Shown: in pieces, positions 1-9,839 of the stretch | Layout of the letters: the number at the start of each line of letters is the position of its first letter | How positions within the stretch are numbered: position 1 is the stretch's first letter | NCBI GenBank assembly: GCA_902580505.1 | Contig: CACHLB010000005.1 | Span: 1-64,000 of the forward strand | Source of the DNA: an uncultured Pelagibacteraceae bacterium | GTDB taxonomy: Bacteria > Pseudomonadota > Alphaproteobacteria > Pelagibacterales > Pelagibacteraceae | Direction of reading: 5' to 3' | DNA length: 64,000 nt | Notes under the pieces: generated by a model | What the model saw: the letters and a program-made list of their open reading frames with translations, nothing else | Database searches by the model: none | What the model was told of the DNA's origin: nothing | Made by a program: the position numbers and the translations under genes

Positions 1-2
1 CA

Positions 3-3000
3 ATGAAATTAAACAAAATATTTTTCTTTGTCTCTTTAATACTTTTATCAATCACAAATAATTCTTTTTCAAAATCATTACCTCCAGGCACAGGTATTGG
101 TGATGTTCCCGCAAATGTTCTCCTGATGTTAGATAAATCAGGAAGTATGGGATGGAGAATGGGAGGTGGAACTGTGGGCATGAGATACCCTTATGATGCA
201 GATGCTGACAGCAATGGAGATATTATGGTTTCACAATATTATAGAGATGGAGTTAAAAAATTTGTTTATGGATCTGCAACTGTAGATACTGGATTTGGGA
301 AAAATGGAGTTTCTGGAAAAGGCGATGCAAGATATGAAGGTAACAATCAATGTAGAACTTCATATTCTTATAGTGGTGAGACTTATAATGATGTCTATTA
401 TACAACAGCATATTGGGAAAGATCGGTTGTAGCAATACGAGCAAGCGACGGAAAATGTTTAAAAAAATATTTTGTTGGGTTTTATCCATATAATATGACT
501 ATAGATCAAAGTACCGGATATCTTTATGTTGGAGGTTGGAGAGGATATAAAACAATTAATCTTTCTAATCACACCATAAATAATTGCTCTTATAGTAACC
601 AGATGTACAGATCTTTTGGTGCTGCTATTGCTAATGGCAAAATAGTTTATTCATACGCTAATAATTTATATACTCATAACTTAAGTACCTCGGGTTCAAG
701 ATGTCCAAGCACAAGTCAATCAGCTAGAGTAAGTTATCGGTCAGGTAGTTATACAGGCTTGCAATTTAATCCAAATAATAATCAAGAATTGTGGACTTTA
801 TCTTGGTCACTAAGTAGAATGCAAAAGCTAACTTTAAACAGTAATTATAGTAGCATTTCATCAACATCATCATTTGGAAGCAGAAGTAGATCGAATTCAA
901 CAGCTACAAAAACATATTTTTATTTTCCTTGGGGATTGGGCTGGGATCAATCAAATAACAGACTTATAGCGTCTGATTTAAATAAAGGATCTGTGCAAAT
1001 TTTTGATACAAGTGGAACATGGATTAAAAATTTTGGTGGAGCACCAACAACAAGAATGCAAGCAGCACAGGCAGCTATAAAGTCTTTAGTAACAGACTCA
1101 TCATTAACTGCAGGAGTTAATTTTGGTTTTGCAAAATGGTCGTCTGGGGGTTCTGGTTTCAGTTCTTGGTCAGGGGGAGACATTAGGCAGGGAATTGGAA
1201 ATGCCAAACCTTGTAGTAATTATAATTGTCTAAAAGTTCCAATATACAAAGGTGGAGCACAAGCAATTGAGAAAATGATTACTACTGTTAACCCAGGAGG
1301 TGGAACAGACGCCAAAGCATTCATGAATATCTCAAGAGAATATTATTTACACAGCTCTTTATCGCCAGTTGATAAAAATTCTCCTTGTCAAAATAGTTAT
1401 ATTTTAGTTATTGGAGATGGTGATTGGTATAATCATAGTAGGGCAAAAAGCATGGCTCAAAATTTATATCAAAACCAAAAAATTAAAACTTTTACTGTTG
1501 CTTTTGGGACCGGGATTAGCTCAAGAGGAATGAGATATTTTAATGAGATCGCTAAAGCTGGAGGAACTGATAAAGCAATTGTTGCTCAAACTGCGGAGTC
1601 TTTGAAAACTCAACTCAAAGCAGCAATCTCTCAAATTATTGCCTCAAAATTATCATTCACTGCGCCAGCAATTACTGCAACAATTGAGTCTGGAGGATCA
1701 ATGTACCAAGCTCAGTTTGACTACAGACAAAATAAAGAATGGGCAGGAACAATTACAAGAACAAAAATAAACCCCGATGGAAGTTTAGACACTTCAGCGA
1801 GTGCAGGAAACTGGTCAGCTGTTGATAAGATGCCAACTCCTCAATCTAGAAAAATATGGAGTGCAATACCAGGAACAGATTATAGAGTAAATTATAGTAA
1901 CTTTTCTGCTGCAAATGCAACTAACGTTGGAAATCTGATGGCTATTTACTCAAACGATATATTAGATTATCACAAAGATAGTGCGAATGCAGATGGATCT
2001 ACTAATAACAGACGTTGTGCTAATACTAGCGGAGTAATAGATGGAACATCTGATGATTTAAAAGGTTTAATAAATTTTGTAAGAGGTGAAGATTATTTTG
2101 ATTATGATGGAGACTGCAATTTAACAGAAACAAGAACCAATCCTTTGGGAGATGTGTATCACTCTCAATTAGTTGTTGTAGGTAAACCATCAGCAGAAAC
2201 TTCGTTTGTTTCAACCAATCAAGAAGCATACTTTAGAAGTACAAACGGATATGATAACTTTGTTCAAGACAATGAACAAAGAAAAGAAGTTATTTATGCT
2301 GGATCAAATAGTGGAATATTACATGCATTTGAAGCAAAGACTGGTAAAGAGCTATGGGGTTTTGTTCCTCCTTTAATAGCACCAAATTTACCAAATATTA
2401 TGAACACTACTTTAAATCAGTCCAAAGGTGGAACTAATGCATTATTTGGTGTTGATGGTTCACTTGTTGTACATGATATGTATTTTAAAAGTCCGTTAAA
2501 AAATTCGAAAAAGTGGCACACCATATTATTTGCACCATATGGTAGAGGTGGTGCAGGATTTAGTGTCTTAGATATAACTGATCCAGAAAAACCAGAGCAT
2601 TTATTCTCTATATATAATGATATTATTAATAATAGAGTTTATAGAATGGATCATACACAAAATATATTAACTTATAACTATATACCAACATCTTACTCTT
2701 TAGCGTCAATGGGTGAAGCAATACAAGTTGCTGATAATTATACTGATGATGTAAGTGATCAAAGTAAAGGAGAGCAAGCAGCAAAAAAAGTTTGCAAAGG
2801 AGATACTACTACTTACTGTTACAAGGGTAAAACTTGGACATTCCCAATTCAAGGTGTAAAGAAGAGTGATTTACAAATTGTTAAAGATGATAAAGAAATT
2901 AAGTCCTTTACATTAAGTACAAATAGTGCGGGTGATACTGTAATAACTTTCCAGAAACCTATTCAATACTCAGCATATGGTGGAATAGATTCTGATCAAG

Positions 3001-4145
3001 TTGGCATAAGAATTAGACCTGGGACATTACAAACTGGTGTTCAACCACCTGACGATGCATATGACTATAGCGCTTTAGCAGAAACATGGTCAGATCCAAG
3101 AATATTTAGAATACCTAATAAAGGCGAGGGTGATGATAATATTATGGATGATATTTATGTTGCAGCTCTTGGAGGAGGATATGGAACCCAGAATGAAGGT
3201 GTTGGATCAAATCTGCATATAATCAATCTTGAAGATACTATAAATCCTGGAAGTGTTTATAAAGTAATTGAAATTGATGATTTGACTGGAAATGGTATAG
3301 CAAATTCCACCCCTGGATCACCTGTATTGATTACACCTGACACAGCTAGAGGTGTAACTTTTAATGGAGCGCTATTATATCTAAGTGACTTAGAGGGAAA
3401 AATTACAAAATTTAATCTTACGAATATGACTACAGATGATGGAACTACTTCTGGTAATAGAATTAAAATTTTTGATAAAACTACATTATTTAGTGCTGGA
3501 TCTTCTAAATTGAACGCTAGGTATATGTATCATTCAATGGATGCAACAATTGGAAGAGATACTAATCAACTATGGCTATTTACTGGAACAGGTGACTATG
3601 AAAGGATAAATAGTACTACAGCTGGTATAGATAATTTATTACTAGGAATAAAAGATCCAGACTATCCTTTCTTTAAAAATATAAATAAAGCATCTAATGC
3701 GGATACTATAAAAAATTGTACAGATACTACAGGTAATCTTCCAGGAAGTGCTTGTATAAAAACCAGTAAAAGAGGTTGGTACATTAAGCTAAAAGACTTT
3801 GCTAAAGTGACAGCTGAACCAACAGTTTTCAAAGGACTTGTTTATTATCCAATTTATGAACCGACTAAATCAAAAAATAAATGTAGCCTTGGAAATGCAT
3901 ATATCTGTGCTGCGGATGATGAATGTGGAACGAATACTGCTTCACAATTAAATCAAATAACAAATAATTCAAACAAATGTGCATTTGTTGGTCAAGGAGT
4001 ACTTTCAAAAATTGTGGTCTTTGCAAATAAATTATTTGCGAACATCGCTGGTCAATCCTTAGGATCTAAAAAAGACTTAGTTACATTAGATGCTGCAGGA
4101 GGAGATACAAATATCTTTAGGAGTTCTTGGAGACATAACTATTAA
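3..4145 (+). CDS. pilY1: PilY1-like type IV pilus tip adhesin with vWA domain split by an NHL-like propeller
   Basis: 1380 aa. A signal peptide covers about residues 1-23. A vWA domain starts with the MIDAS motif D44-K-S46-G-S48; the threonine loop (GGGTDAK) lies near residue 434 and the VIGDGDWY strand near 470. Between the first vWA strand and the helix starting TTRMQAAQAAIK (about 347) sits a stretch of about 285 residues with beta-propeller character. Its end (PWGLGWDQ...VQIFD...IKNFGG) reads as an NHL repeat. From about 695 the PilY1 signature follows: a Ca-loop-like DYDGDCN, LGDVYHS, and the C-terminal propeller (VIYAGSNSGILHAF, LWGFVPP, APYGRGGAGFSVLDI). PilY1 proteins sit at pilus tips and affect pilus extension and adhesion. 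The prepilin peptidase gene at 9840-10598 fits a pilus role. The ATG is 2 bases from the window edge, so upstream pilin genes may lie outside. Confidence 0.88.
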   Translation: MKLNKIFFFVSLILLSITNNSFSKSLPPGTGIGDVPANVLLMLDKSGSMGWRMGGGTVGMRYPYDADADSNGDIMVSQYYRDGVKKFVYGSATVDTGFGKNGVSGKGDARYEGNNQCRTSYSYSGETYNDVYYTTAYWERSVVAIRASDGKCLKKYFVGFYPYNMTIDQSTGYLYVGGWRGYKTINLSNHTINNCSYSNQMYRSFGAAIANGKIVYSYANNLYTHNLSTSGSRCPSTSQSARVSYRSGSYTGLQFNPNNNQELWTLSWSLSRMQKLTLNSNYSSISSTSSFGSRSRSNSTATKTYFYFPWGLGWDQSNNRLIASDLNKGSVQIFDTSGTWIKNFGGAPTTRMQAAQAAIKSLVTDSSLTAGVNFGFAKWSSGGSGFSSWSGGDIRQGIGNAKPCSNYNCLKVPIYKGGAQAIEKMITTVNPGGGTDAKAFMNISREYYLHSSLSPVDKNSPCQNSYILVIGDGDWYNHSRAKSMAQNLYQNQKIKTFTVAFGTGISSRGMRYFNEIAKAGGTDKAIVAQTAESLKTQLKAAISQIIASKLSFTAPAITATIESGGSMYQAQFDYRQNKEWAGTITRTKINPDGSLDTSASAGNWSAVDKMPTPQSRKIWSAIPGTDYRVNYSNFSAANATNVGNLMAIYSNDILDYHKDSANADGSTNNRRCANTSGVIDGTSDDLKGLINFVRGEDYFDYDGDCNLTETRTNPLGDVYHSQLVVVGKPSAETSFVSTNQEAYFRSTNGYDNFVQDNEQRKEVIYAGSNSGILHAFEAKTGKELWGFVPPLIAPNLPNIMNTTLNQSKGGTNALFGVDGSLVVHDMYFKSPLKNSKKWHTILFAPYGRGGAGFSVLDITDPEKPEHLFSIYNDIINNRVYRMDHTQNILTYNYIPTSYSLASMGEAIQVADNYTDDVSDQSKGEQAAKKVCKGDTTTYCYKGKTWTFPIQGVKKSDLQIVKDDKEIKSFTLSTNSAGDTVITFQKPIQYSAYGGIDSDQVGIRIRPGTLQTGVQPPDDAYDYSALAETWSDPRIFRIPNKGEGDDNIMDDIYVAALGGGYGTQNEGVGSNLHIINLEDTINPGSVYKVIEIDDLTGNGIANSTPGSPVLITPDTARGVTFNGALLYLSDLEGKITKFNLTNMTTDDGTTSGNRIKIFDKTTLFSAGSSKLNARYMYHSMDATIGRDTNQLWLFTGTGDYERINSTTAGIDNLLLGIKDPDYPFFKNINKASNADTIKNCTDTTGNLPGSACIKTSKRGWYIKLKDFAKVTAEPTVFKGLVYYPIYEPTKSKNKCSLGNAYICAADDECGTNTASQLNQITNNSNKCAFVGQGVLSKIVVFANKLFANIAGQSLGSKKDLVTLDAAGGDTNIFRSSWRHNY

Positions 4146-4158
4146 TAAATATACATTT

Positions 4159-5178
4159 ATGAAAAAGGTTTTAATAAGTATAGTCTTTTTCTTCTCACTC
4201 GGTTCTTTAAGTAACGCTACTTGTCTTAAAACAATAACTACCGCGCTAACTGATGTGCAAACCTGTGGGACAAGTGAAACCCTGACTGTTAAGTCAACTG
4301 GTTCAATAGTATTTAGTGGATCTAAAGCAGTAAGAGCAAATAATGGTGTTGGTGCATCAAATACAACCGTAATCAACCATGGTTTGATAAGTGCAACGGG
4401 TGATACCATAAATATGAAAAGCGCCCCTGGAATAAATAAAATCACTAATTCAGGTACAATAAATACAGCTCAAAATGAAAATGAAAGCAGTGGCATTGCT
4501 GTTTTAGTTCAGAAAACAGATGACACTGAGATTGTTAATAGTGGAACTATTCATGGTGGAAAATATGCTATACAAGGTCTACAAACTGATGATGTAACCA
4601 TAACAAACAGTGGTACTATTTCTGCAAATGAAACAACTGGTGCCGCCATTTACCTTACCAATGGTACAAATGCAACAATAACAAACACTGGAACAATTAC
4701 AAGTTTAAGACATGGAATTAGACTTGGTAAATCTCATGGTTCATTAAATAATGCTACAATTATTAATTCTGGTTTAATTGCTGGCACAACTCATGACGAT
4801 AGAAATTCAATATATGTTAGCGATGATGGCAATGTAACTTCGGGATTTAATTTAATAACAAAAGGAGAAGGACATTATGATGGTAAAATTCTACTTAGCG
4901 ATCAAAACGGAACAACTGGCGTAACATTTTTCGACTTTACTTTAGATTGTAGTATTTCAAGAGATCAGACCATAGAAATTCATGAAAAACAAAATGTGAG
5001 GATAATTAATAATTTATGTGGTAATGATACTTATGAAATTCTAGATTCAAATTTAAATCCAGATGCAGATAATTCTGAAACAAATGGATATTTAAGAATT
5101 TATGGTGAAGATTTAGATATTGATAGCCATAATAAAAAATATAGATCAGAAATATTTTTATTTAAACGATATTTTTAA
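4159..5178 (+). CDS. Autotransporter-like protein, N-terminal passenger half (frameshifted)
   Basis: 339 aa from the ATG at 4159, 13 bp after the pilY1 stop. I prefer this start because it begins a clear signal peptide (MKKVLISIVFFFSLGSLSNA); an in-frame ATG at 4090 lies inside pilY1 and gives no secretion signal. The body is a repeat series with the theme I-x-N-S/T-G-T/L-I (for example ITNSGTI, IVNSGTI, ITNTGTI), typical of right-handed beta-helix passengers. The frame stops at 5178, while the next frame continues directly with a barrel-like domain (5120-6172), so this is probably the front of one gene of about 670 codons broken by a one-base shift between about 5120 and 5178. A six-A run at 5134-5139 and a five-T run at 5155-5159 are candidate slip sites. 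It could be a real pseudogene, a phase-variable gene or a sequence error. Confidence 0.7.
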   Translation: MKKVLISIVFFFSLGSLSNATCLKTITTALTDVQTCGTSETLTVKSTGSIVFSGSKAVRANNGVGASNTTVINHGLISATGDTINMKSAPGINKITNSGTINTAQNENESSGIAVLVQKTDDTEIVNSGTIHGGKYAIQGLQTDDVTITNSGTISANETTGAAIYLTNGTNATITNTGTITSLRHGIRLGKSHGSLNNATIINSGLIAGTTHDDRNSIYVSDDGNVTSGFNLITKGEGHYDGKILLSDQNGTTGVTFFDFTLDCSISRDQTIEIHEKQNVRIINNLCGNDTYEILDSNLNPDADNSETNGYLRIYGEDLDIDSHNKKYRSEIFLFKRYF

Positions 5179-6172
5179 TTCAGTTTCAGAAGAAAAAAAA
5201 TCTAGTGGATATTATTCTGTTAAAAAAAGAGATAATATTTATAAAAGTGAAACAAGTGGTGTAACTGGAGACTTTAAAATTGAAAATGATAACTTTACAC
5301 CGTTCTTAAGTTATTCTAGTCAGCAAGCAAAATTTAATAATGGAGAAGCTTTAGATAGTGAAAACTTGGCTATTGGTTTAAAAAAAGAAATTGATTACGA
5401 GAAGTTTAAATTTTCTGTTGTATCAATTTTTGGATTAACTCAAAATAAATATTTAGATCTTGAAACTGAAACACAACAAACAATTTTAAATGAAAATCTA
5501 GGTCAGTTTGCTGCTGTAAATTATAAAGCATCTACAGAAATAGAAATTGATGACAGTCAAAGTTTAAATATTGAAGTTGATGGAAAATATGGTCTTAGAA
5601 GACTTCCAGCTTACTTAACATCTTTTACGGATGGAGATCTTTCAGTTGATGATGCTGTGGATCAAGTATTATCAGGAGGATTTAATGTTGAGTATTCAAA
5701 GTTCTTTGAAAATGGCTTTGTTCTTAAGCCATATACAGGCCTATCCTTAAATCAAACTTTGAGTAAAAAAATTGACATTGTTGCAGACGGTGAAAAAAAA
5801 GACATGGCCCATTATATGGATGATGATTTAGCAGTAAAAGCTGGTTTAAATATCAGCAAAAATACTGATAATTTTGGCCTAAACTTTAATCTAGAGTTTA
5901 ATGAACAAAATGGACTTAAAGACAGCCAAGTAAGTATTTCATTAACGAAAGTAATTCAAAATAATATTAGCAAAAAAATAGAAGGTCTACCTATTGATCC
6001 TGAATTAGAAAAATTGTTTGATCAATTACAATTAGCTAAAGAAAATGAAAGATTGGCAAAAATTGCAGGACAGGCAACTGAAGAAAATAGAGTAATGAAA
6101 GAAATGATTATACAATTAATTAAGGAAAATAATAAACTTAAAACTGAAAGAAATCTTTTATTAAAAAATTAA
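5120..6172 (+). CDS. Autotransporter-like barrel half with C-terminal coiled coil (frameshifted)
   Basis: Up to 350 aa, but the first codon is a weak TTG lying inside the preceding frame, so this is best read as the second half of the gene starting at 4159. Residues from about 45 to 285 show alternating polar/hydrophobic strands like an autotransporter beta-barrel (FTPFLSYSSQ, GFVLKPYTGLSLNQ, FGLNFNLEFNEQ). Unlike classical autotransporters it does not end at the last strand: about 60 further residues form a heptad-rich helix (LQLAKENERLAK, MIIQLIKENNKLKTERNLL). The stop overlaps the convergent transglutaminase gene by 12 bp. Barrel assignment is by pattern only; the family is not firmly recognised. 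Confidence 0.65.
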   Translation: MIAIIKNIDQKYFYLNDIFNSVSEEKKSSGYYSVKKRDNIYKSETSGVTGDFKIENDNFTPFLSYSSQQAKFNNGEALDSENLAIGLKKEIDYEKFKFSVVSIFGLTQNKYLDLETETQQTILNENLGQFAAVNYKASTEIEIDDSQSLNIEVDGKYGLRRLPAYLTSFTDGDLSVDDAVDQVLSGGFNVEYSKFFENGFVLKPYTGLSLNQTLSKKIDIVADGEKKDMAHYMDDDLAVKAGLNISKNTDNFGLNFNLEFNEQNGLKDSQVSISLTKVIQNNISKKIEGLPIDPELEKLFDQLQLAKENERLAKIAGQATEENRVMKEMIIQLIKENNKLKTERNLLLKN

Positions 6173-8053
6173 TTTTAAAGTTTTAATTAATCCAATTTTC
6201 TTATCTGAATATCTTTCTAACTCAAAAGCATCAAAAAAAGTCTTATATTTATTTCTTTTGGATGAAGGTAGTTTTTTTAATATTTGTGTAAAAGTATCTG
6301 ACTTTAGGATATTTAAATTTTTTCTTTTACCTAAAAGTATCCAGTATAGGTACAAGTTCATAAGATTTCTGCTATTAAAATTAAAAAATAAATTTAAAGA
6401 AAAGTAAAATATTATTGGAGCAAAAATCCAAAAAATATTTAGGGATAAATTAAAATTAATTATATTTTTTATAAAATTTTTCCTCTCATCATTATTATAG
6501 GAAAGTAAATGTCTAGACCAAACAAAATCTATATAACTAAAAAAGTAATTTACTTTTTGTATCCCCGAATAGGAAAATAAACTATAAGATGGTAAATCTT
6601 CAGAGCTTAGTACAGTATTTAAAGTATCTTTAACATTTTCTTCTGGTATTGCCTTTGTTGGATCAATCCTTACCCAACCTTTTTCTTCCAACCATACTTC
6701 AGCCCAAGCATGAGTATCTTTTTGCTTAAATTTATAAAAGTTACCTATTTCATTTAATTCACCGCCATAATAACCAGAAACAATTCTACTAGGTATATTT
6801 GCTAATCTTGAAAGAAGCACAAAAGTTGAAGCAAAATATTCACAGTATCCTTCTTTAGAATTAAAGAAAAATTCTTCGTAATTATTATTACTACTTTGTG
6901 GAGTCAGATTATAATAGTAGCTGCCATCAGAAAATTTAGAATAAATTTTATTTAAGAAATCTTCTTTATTAGAAATATTATTTTCTTCTACCCAATTAAT
7001 TATTTTTTTTGATATATTGTTCGGAACAGCTAAATAATAATTTTTTAAATTATTATTTAAATTATAAGTCATTTCATATCTTTGGAATTCTATTTGCTTC
7101 TTTCTATCAACTAATTTATTTTTTATAAAAATATCATTATAATAATCTTTAGTTATTTCTCTATAACCAGAAGTTAATTTTGAATTTTTAAGGCTAGGTA
7201 TCCATTTTTTTTTATACGGCTCCAATATTATTTGATAATTTTCATTAAGATTTTTTGAATCTTTTATTTTTATAGAATTTTTAAATTTACTATTTAAAAA
7301 TAATGCTGAAGATGCTCTCCAAGACTTATTATTATTAATGTAATCAAATACTTTAACCCTAAAATATAATTCATCTTTATTATAATTATTATTTATCAAT
7401 ATAAATACTTCTTCCTCAGAGTTTGAAAATTCACTAAAAGAACCAAGATTAATAGTGTCAGGAATACCAAGCGTACTCATAGGTGTATCAAATACTCTAA
7501 AATTAAACTCTGCCCTTGGGAAAATTAGGTAAAAAATAATGATAAATGGGAAGATACTTAAACCAAAACCTAAATACTTAAATAAATTTTTTATTTTAAA
7601 ATCAGCGATCTCATCTTGTTGAATTAAGTACATATTTACAACAATCGCTATAATTAATGTGATTGATGTAAGTGTGCTAAGGATATCTTGTCCTTTAATT
7701 AAACTTGCTATGGCTATTACCATACAAATTAGATTGAATGATAAAACGTTATTTTTATCATTTAATTCAGAAAATTTAATTATTACCAAAACAGCAAGAC
7801 AATTTAGAAAAAATTCATCGGATATAACAAACTGGTCTAAGTTGAATTGTATATATAATGCACCAACTGCAAAAAAACCAACAAATAGACTTTTAAATTT
7901 AAATTTATATCTCAGTAAACTTAAACTAATCAAGAATAGTAAGATCCAATATAATTTATTAATAAGTAATAGTTCACTTGAGAGACTTAATACAGATAAT
8001 ACTAAACAAACAAAAGTTAATATTGAGATATTTAAAAATTTAATTTTTAACAT
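6161..8053 (-). CDS. TgpA-like membrane transglutaminase-family protein
   Basis: 630 aa. Several hydrophobic helices fill roughly residues 1-180. A periplasmic region with a transglutaminase-like core follows, then one more membrane helix near 540 and a short cytoplasmic tail. The papain-like triad is visible as Cys404 (GYCEYFAS), His448 (DTHAWAEVW) and Asp464 (VRIDPTKA). This matches the DUF3488/TgpA architecture that commonly travels with a MoxR ATPase and a DUF58 protein, as here; the start overlaps the upstream DUF58 gene by 14 bp. In Pseudomonas TgpA affects cell-envelope integrity and viability; the substrate is unknown. The family call is firm, the biological role inferred. Confidence 0.85.
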   Translation of the reverse strand: MLKIKFLNISILTFVCLVLSVLSLSSELLLINKLYWILLFLISLSLLRYKFKFKSLFVGFFAVGALYIQFNLDQFVISDEFFLNCLAVLVIIKFSELNDKNNVLSFNLICMVIAIASLIKGQDILSTLTSITLIIAIVVNMYLIQQDEIADFKIKNLFKYLGFGLSIFPFIIIFYLIFPRAEFNFRVFDTPMSTLGIPDTINLGSFSEFSNSEEEVFILINNNYNKDELYFRVKVFDYINNNKSWRASSALFLNSKFKNSIKIKDSKNLNENYQIILEPYKKKWIPSLKNSKLTSGYREITKDYYNDIFIKNKLVDRKKQIEFQRYEMTYNLNNNLKNYYLAVPNNISKKIINWVEENNISNKEDFLNKIYSKFSDGSYYYNLTPQSSNNNYEEFFFNSKEGYCEYFASTFVLLSRLANIPSRIVSGYYGGELNEIGNFYKFKQKDTHAWAEVWLEEKGWVRIDPTKAIPEENVKDTLNTVLSSEDLPSYSLFSYSGIQKVNYFFSYIDFVWSRHLLSYNNDERKNFIKNIINFNLSLNIFWIFAPIIFYFSLNLFFNFNSRNLMNLYLYWILLGKRKNLNILKSDTFTQILKKLPSSKRNKYKTFFDAFELERYSDKKIGLIKTLKLIF

Positions 8054-8951
8054 ATGCTAAATATTTTAGAATTTGATTTAAAGATTGTTGATTATTATCT
8101 AGTTCAAAAAATTTATTTTTGTGCTTAATTGTTAAATTAGCTTTATTTGCGTAATATAATTTTACTATATAAACAACATTGCTCAATAGTTGTTCAAAAT
8201 TTATGTGATTAAATTTGTCTATATCTAAAATTGAATTTGAAATTTTCTTTTTATCACTAAAAATTTTTACATATTTTTTGTCAATCGTAGATTTTTTCCA
8301 TGCGATTTTTGAGTAATTATCACCATATTTATATTCATCTATTCCTTCAAATTCATCTAGTTTTATGTTTTTAGAAATTGAAAATTCGCTTAATAATGAG
8401 TCAGTAGGTTTTATTTTTTTTGGGTAAACTATAATTTTTGTTTTTGGATAGAAATTAGTTTTTGTTCTAATTACACCAAATGGATAGATTGATTTTAGAA
8501 TTAATTTGTCTAAATAAAATTCACCTCTTATAGAATTTTGATATTCTAATCTTAAAGCAGTTAATTTTTTTTTAAAATTAAAATTACCTATTTTTTTATT
8601 GTTGTGAACAATATCAATATTTAATTTTTTTTCATCAGTTAAATTTAAGATTTGAAAGTTTAAAATTTCATTTTGCTCTGCTTCTAATAAATATTCTTTA
8701 TTAAAATTTATTTCTAAATTGTTTATATTTTGATGAGAGACAAATATAGATATAAAAAAAATAAAAAAAACAATTATAGAAACCAATAAACCTGAATTAA
8801 TTTGGTAGAAAACAGATATCAAAAAGCAAAAAAAAATAAATAATCCTAAGCCAATACCATTAATATTTGGGTAAATATAAATTTTATTTTGATTTAATGA
8901 GGGTATTAAATCTTTTAAACTTGGAAATTTTTGAATAGCTTTAACTAACAT
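8040..8951 (-). CDS. DUF58 domain protein
   Basis: 303 aa. Two adjacent membrane helices (about 34-52 and 55-71) are followed by a soluble region with the conserved YPFGVIRTK (156-164) and the DUF58 core DEYKYGDNYSKIAWKKS (about 205-221), which matches the family motif Y-x-x-G-D-x-x-x-x-I-x-W. DUF58 proteins are predicted partners of MoxR ATPases, often with vWA-like folds, and are encoded between moxR and tgpA. The stop overlaps tgpA by 14 bp, and the first base of the gene is shared with the end of the moxR gene, so the three are almost certainly co-transcribed. Molecular function is not established. Confidence 0.85.
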   Translation of the reverse strand: MLVKAIQKFPSLKDLIPSLNQNKIYIYPNINGIGLGLFIFFCFLISVFYQINSGLLVSIIVFFIFFISIFVSHQNINNLEINFNKEYLLEAEQNEILNFQILNLTDEKKLNIDIVHNNKKIGNFNFKKKLTALRLEYQNSIRGEFYLDKLILKSIYPFGVIRTKTNFYPKTKIIVYPKKIKPTDSLLSEFSISKNIKLDEFEGIDEYKYGDNYSKIAWKKSTIDKKYVKIFSDKKKISNSILDIDKFNHINFEQLLSNVVYIVKLYYANKANLTIKHKNKFFELDNNQQSLNQILKYLAYVKN

Positions 8952-9826
8952 TAATTTATGTTAATCTTTTCTAAAACTTCTTTATTAATGTAATCGACTT
9001 TGTTTTCTTGACTTAAAAACTTAATTCTATGCCTTAAGATAAATGGTAATGTTTCCTTAATATCTTGATGTGTTACGTACTCTTTTTCGTTAATTATTGC
9101 CCATCCTTTAGCTAAATCAATAATTTGCTTCATACATCTTGCAGAAATATATATTTTATTTTCTAGTGATTGAATAATATTTTCAATATCTACTACATAC
9201 TTATAAATTTCATCCTCAACTATTATGTTACTCTTTTTTTTCTTTATTTCTTCCCAATCAATTTTGTGAGAGGCACCATTAAATTTTACTTCTCTTTTTA
9301 ACATTAGAATTTTTTCTTCTTCACTTAATTCTGACAATGAAAATGAGATCATAAACCTATCTAATTGTGATTCAGGTAAAGAACTTGTTCCTGATGAGTC
9401 CATTGGATTCTGAGTTGCAATAACAAAAAATGGTTCTGGTAGATTATAGCTTTCACCATCTATAGAAATTTTTTTTTCTTCCATAGCCTCAAGAAAAGCG
9501 CTTTGTGACTTTGGGCTTCCTCTGTTTAATTCGTCTGCCAATACAATATTTGTAAATATTGGTCCCTTTTGAAAATTCATTTTTTCATTCGATAACATAT
9601 TAAATCCCAAAATATCACTCGGTAATAGATCGGAAGTAAATTGTATTCTTTTAAAATTTAAACCGAGATTTTGAGTAATAGCTTTAGCAAATGTAGTTTT
9701 GCCAGATCCAGGGTAGTCCTCAATTAATATACTGCCCTCGGATATTATTGCTGCTAAGGTAATTTTAATTTTACTAATATTACCTACAATAGTTTTTGAA
9801 GTATCATCAATTATATTTTTAATCAT
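8951..9826 (-). CDS. MoxR-family AAA+ ATPase
   Basis: 291 aa. The Walker A motif is DYPGSGKT (37-44), Walker B is VLADELNR (94-101), and a sensor-1 region contains VIATQNPMD. The C-terminal lid contains ARCMKQIIDLAKGWA. MoxR ATPases are thought to act as chaperones that remodel or mature partner proteins, usually a DUF58/vWA protein encoded next door. Here the next two genes are DUF58 and TgpA-like genes with overlapping ends. The ATG at 9826 is followed directly by a plausible N-terminal helix, and the length is slightly shorter than usual (about 310-330 aa). 13 bp separate it from pilD upstream, so the two may share a transcript. Confidence 0.9.
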   Translation of the reverse strand: MIKNIIDDTSKTIVGNISKIKITLAAIISEGSILIEDYPGSGKTTFAKAITQNLGLNFKRIQFTSDLLPSDILGFNMLSNEKMNFQKGPIFTNIVLADELNRGSPKSQSAFLEAMEEKKISIDGESYNLPEPFFVIATQNPMDSSGTSSLPESQLDRFMISFSLSELSEEEKILMLKREVKFNGASHKIDWEEIKKKKSNIIVEDEIYKYVVDIENIIQSLENKIYISARCMKQIIDLAKGWAIINEKEYVTHQDIKETLPFILRHRIKFLSQENKVDYINKEVLEKININ

Positions 9827-9839
9827 GTTGCGAATTTTA

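Noticed and set aside
4090-4158. Upstream ATG for the autotransporter-like gene
   Set aside because: It overlaps the pilY1 end and would bury the signal peptide 23 residues inside the protein.
7659-8060. 133-codon plus-strand frame antisense to the transglutaminase gene
   Set aside because: Lies wholly over the membrane-helix region of a well-supported gene; composition looks like the complement of hydrophobic codons.
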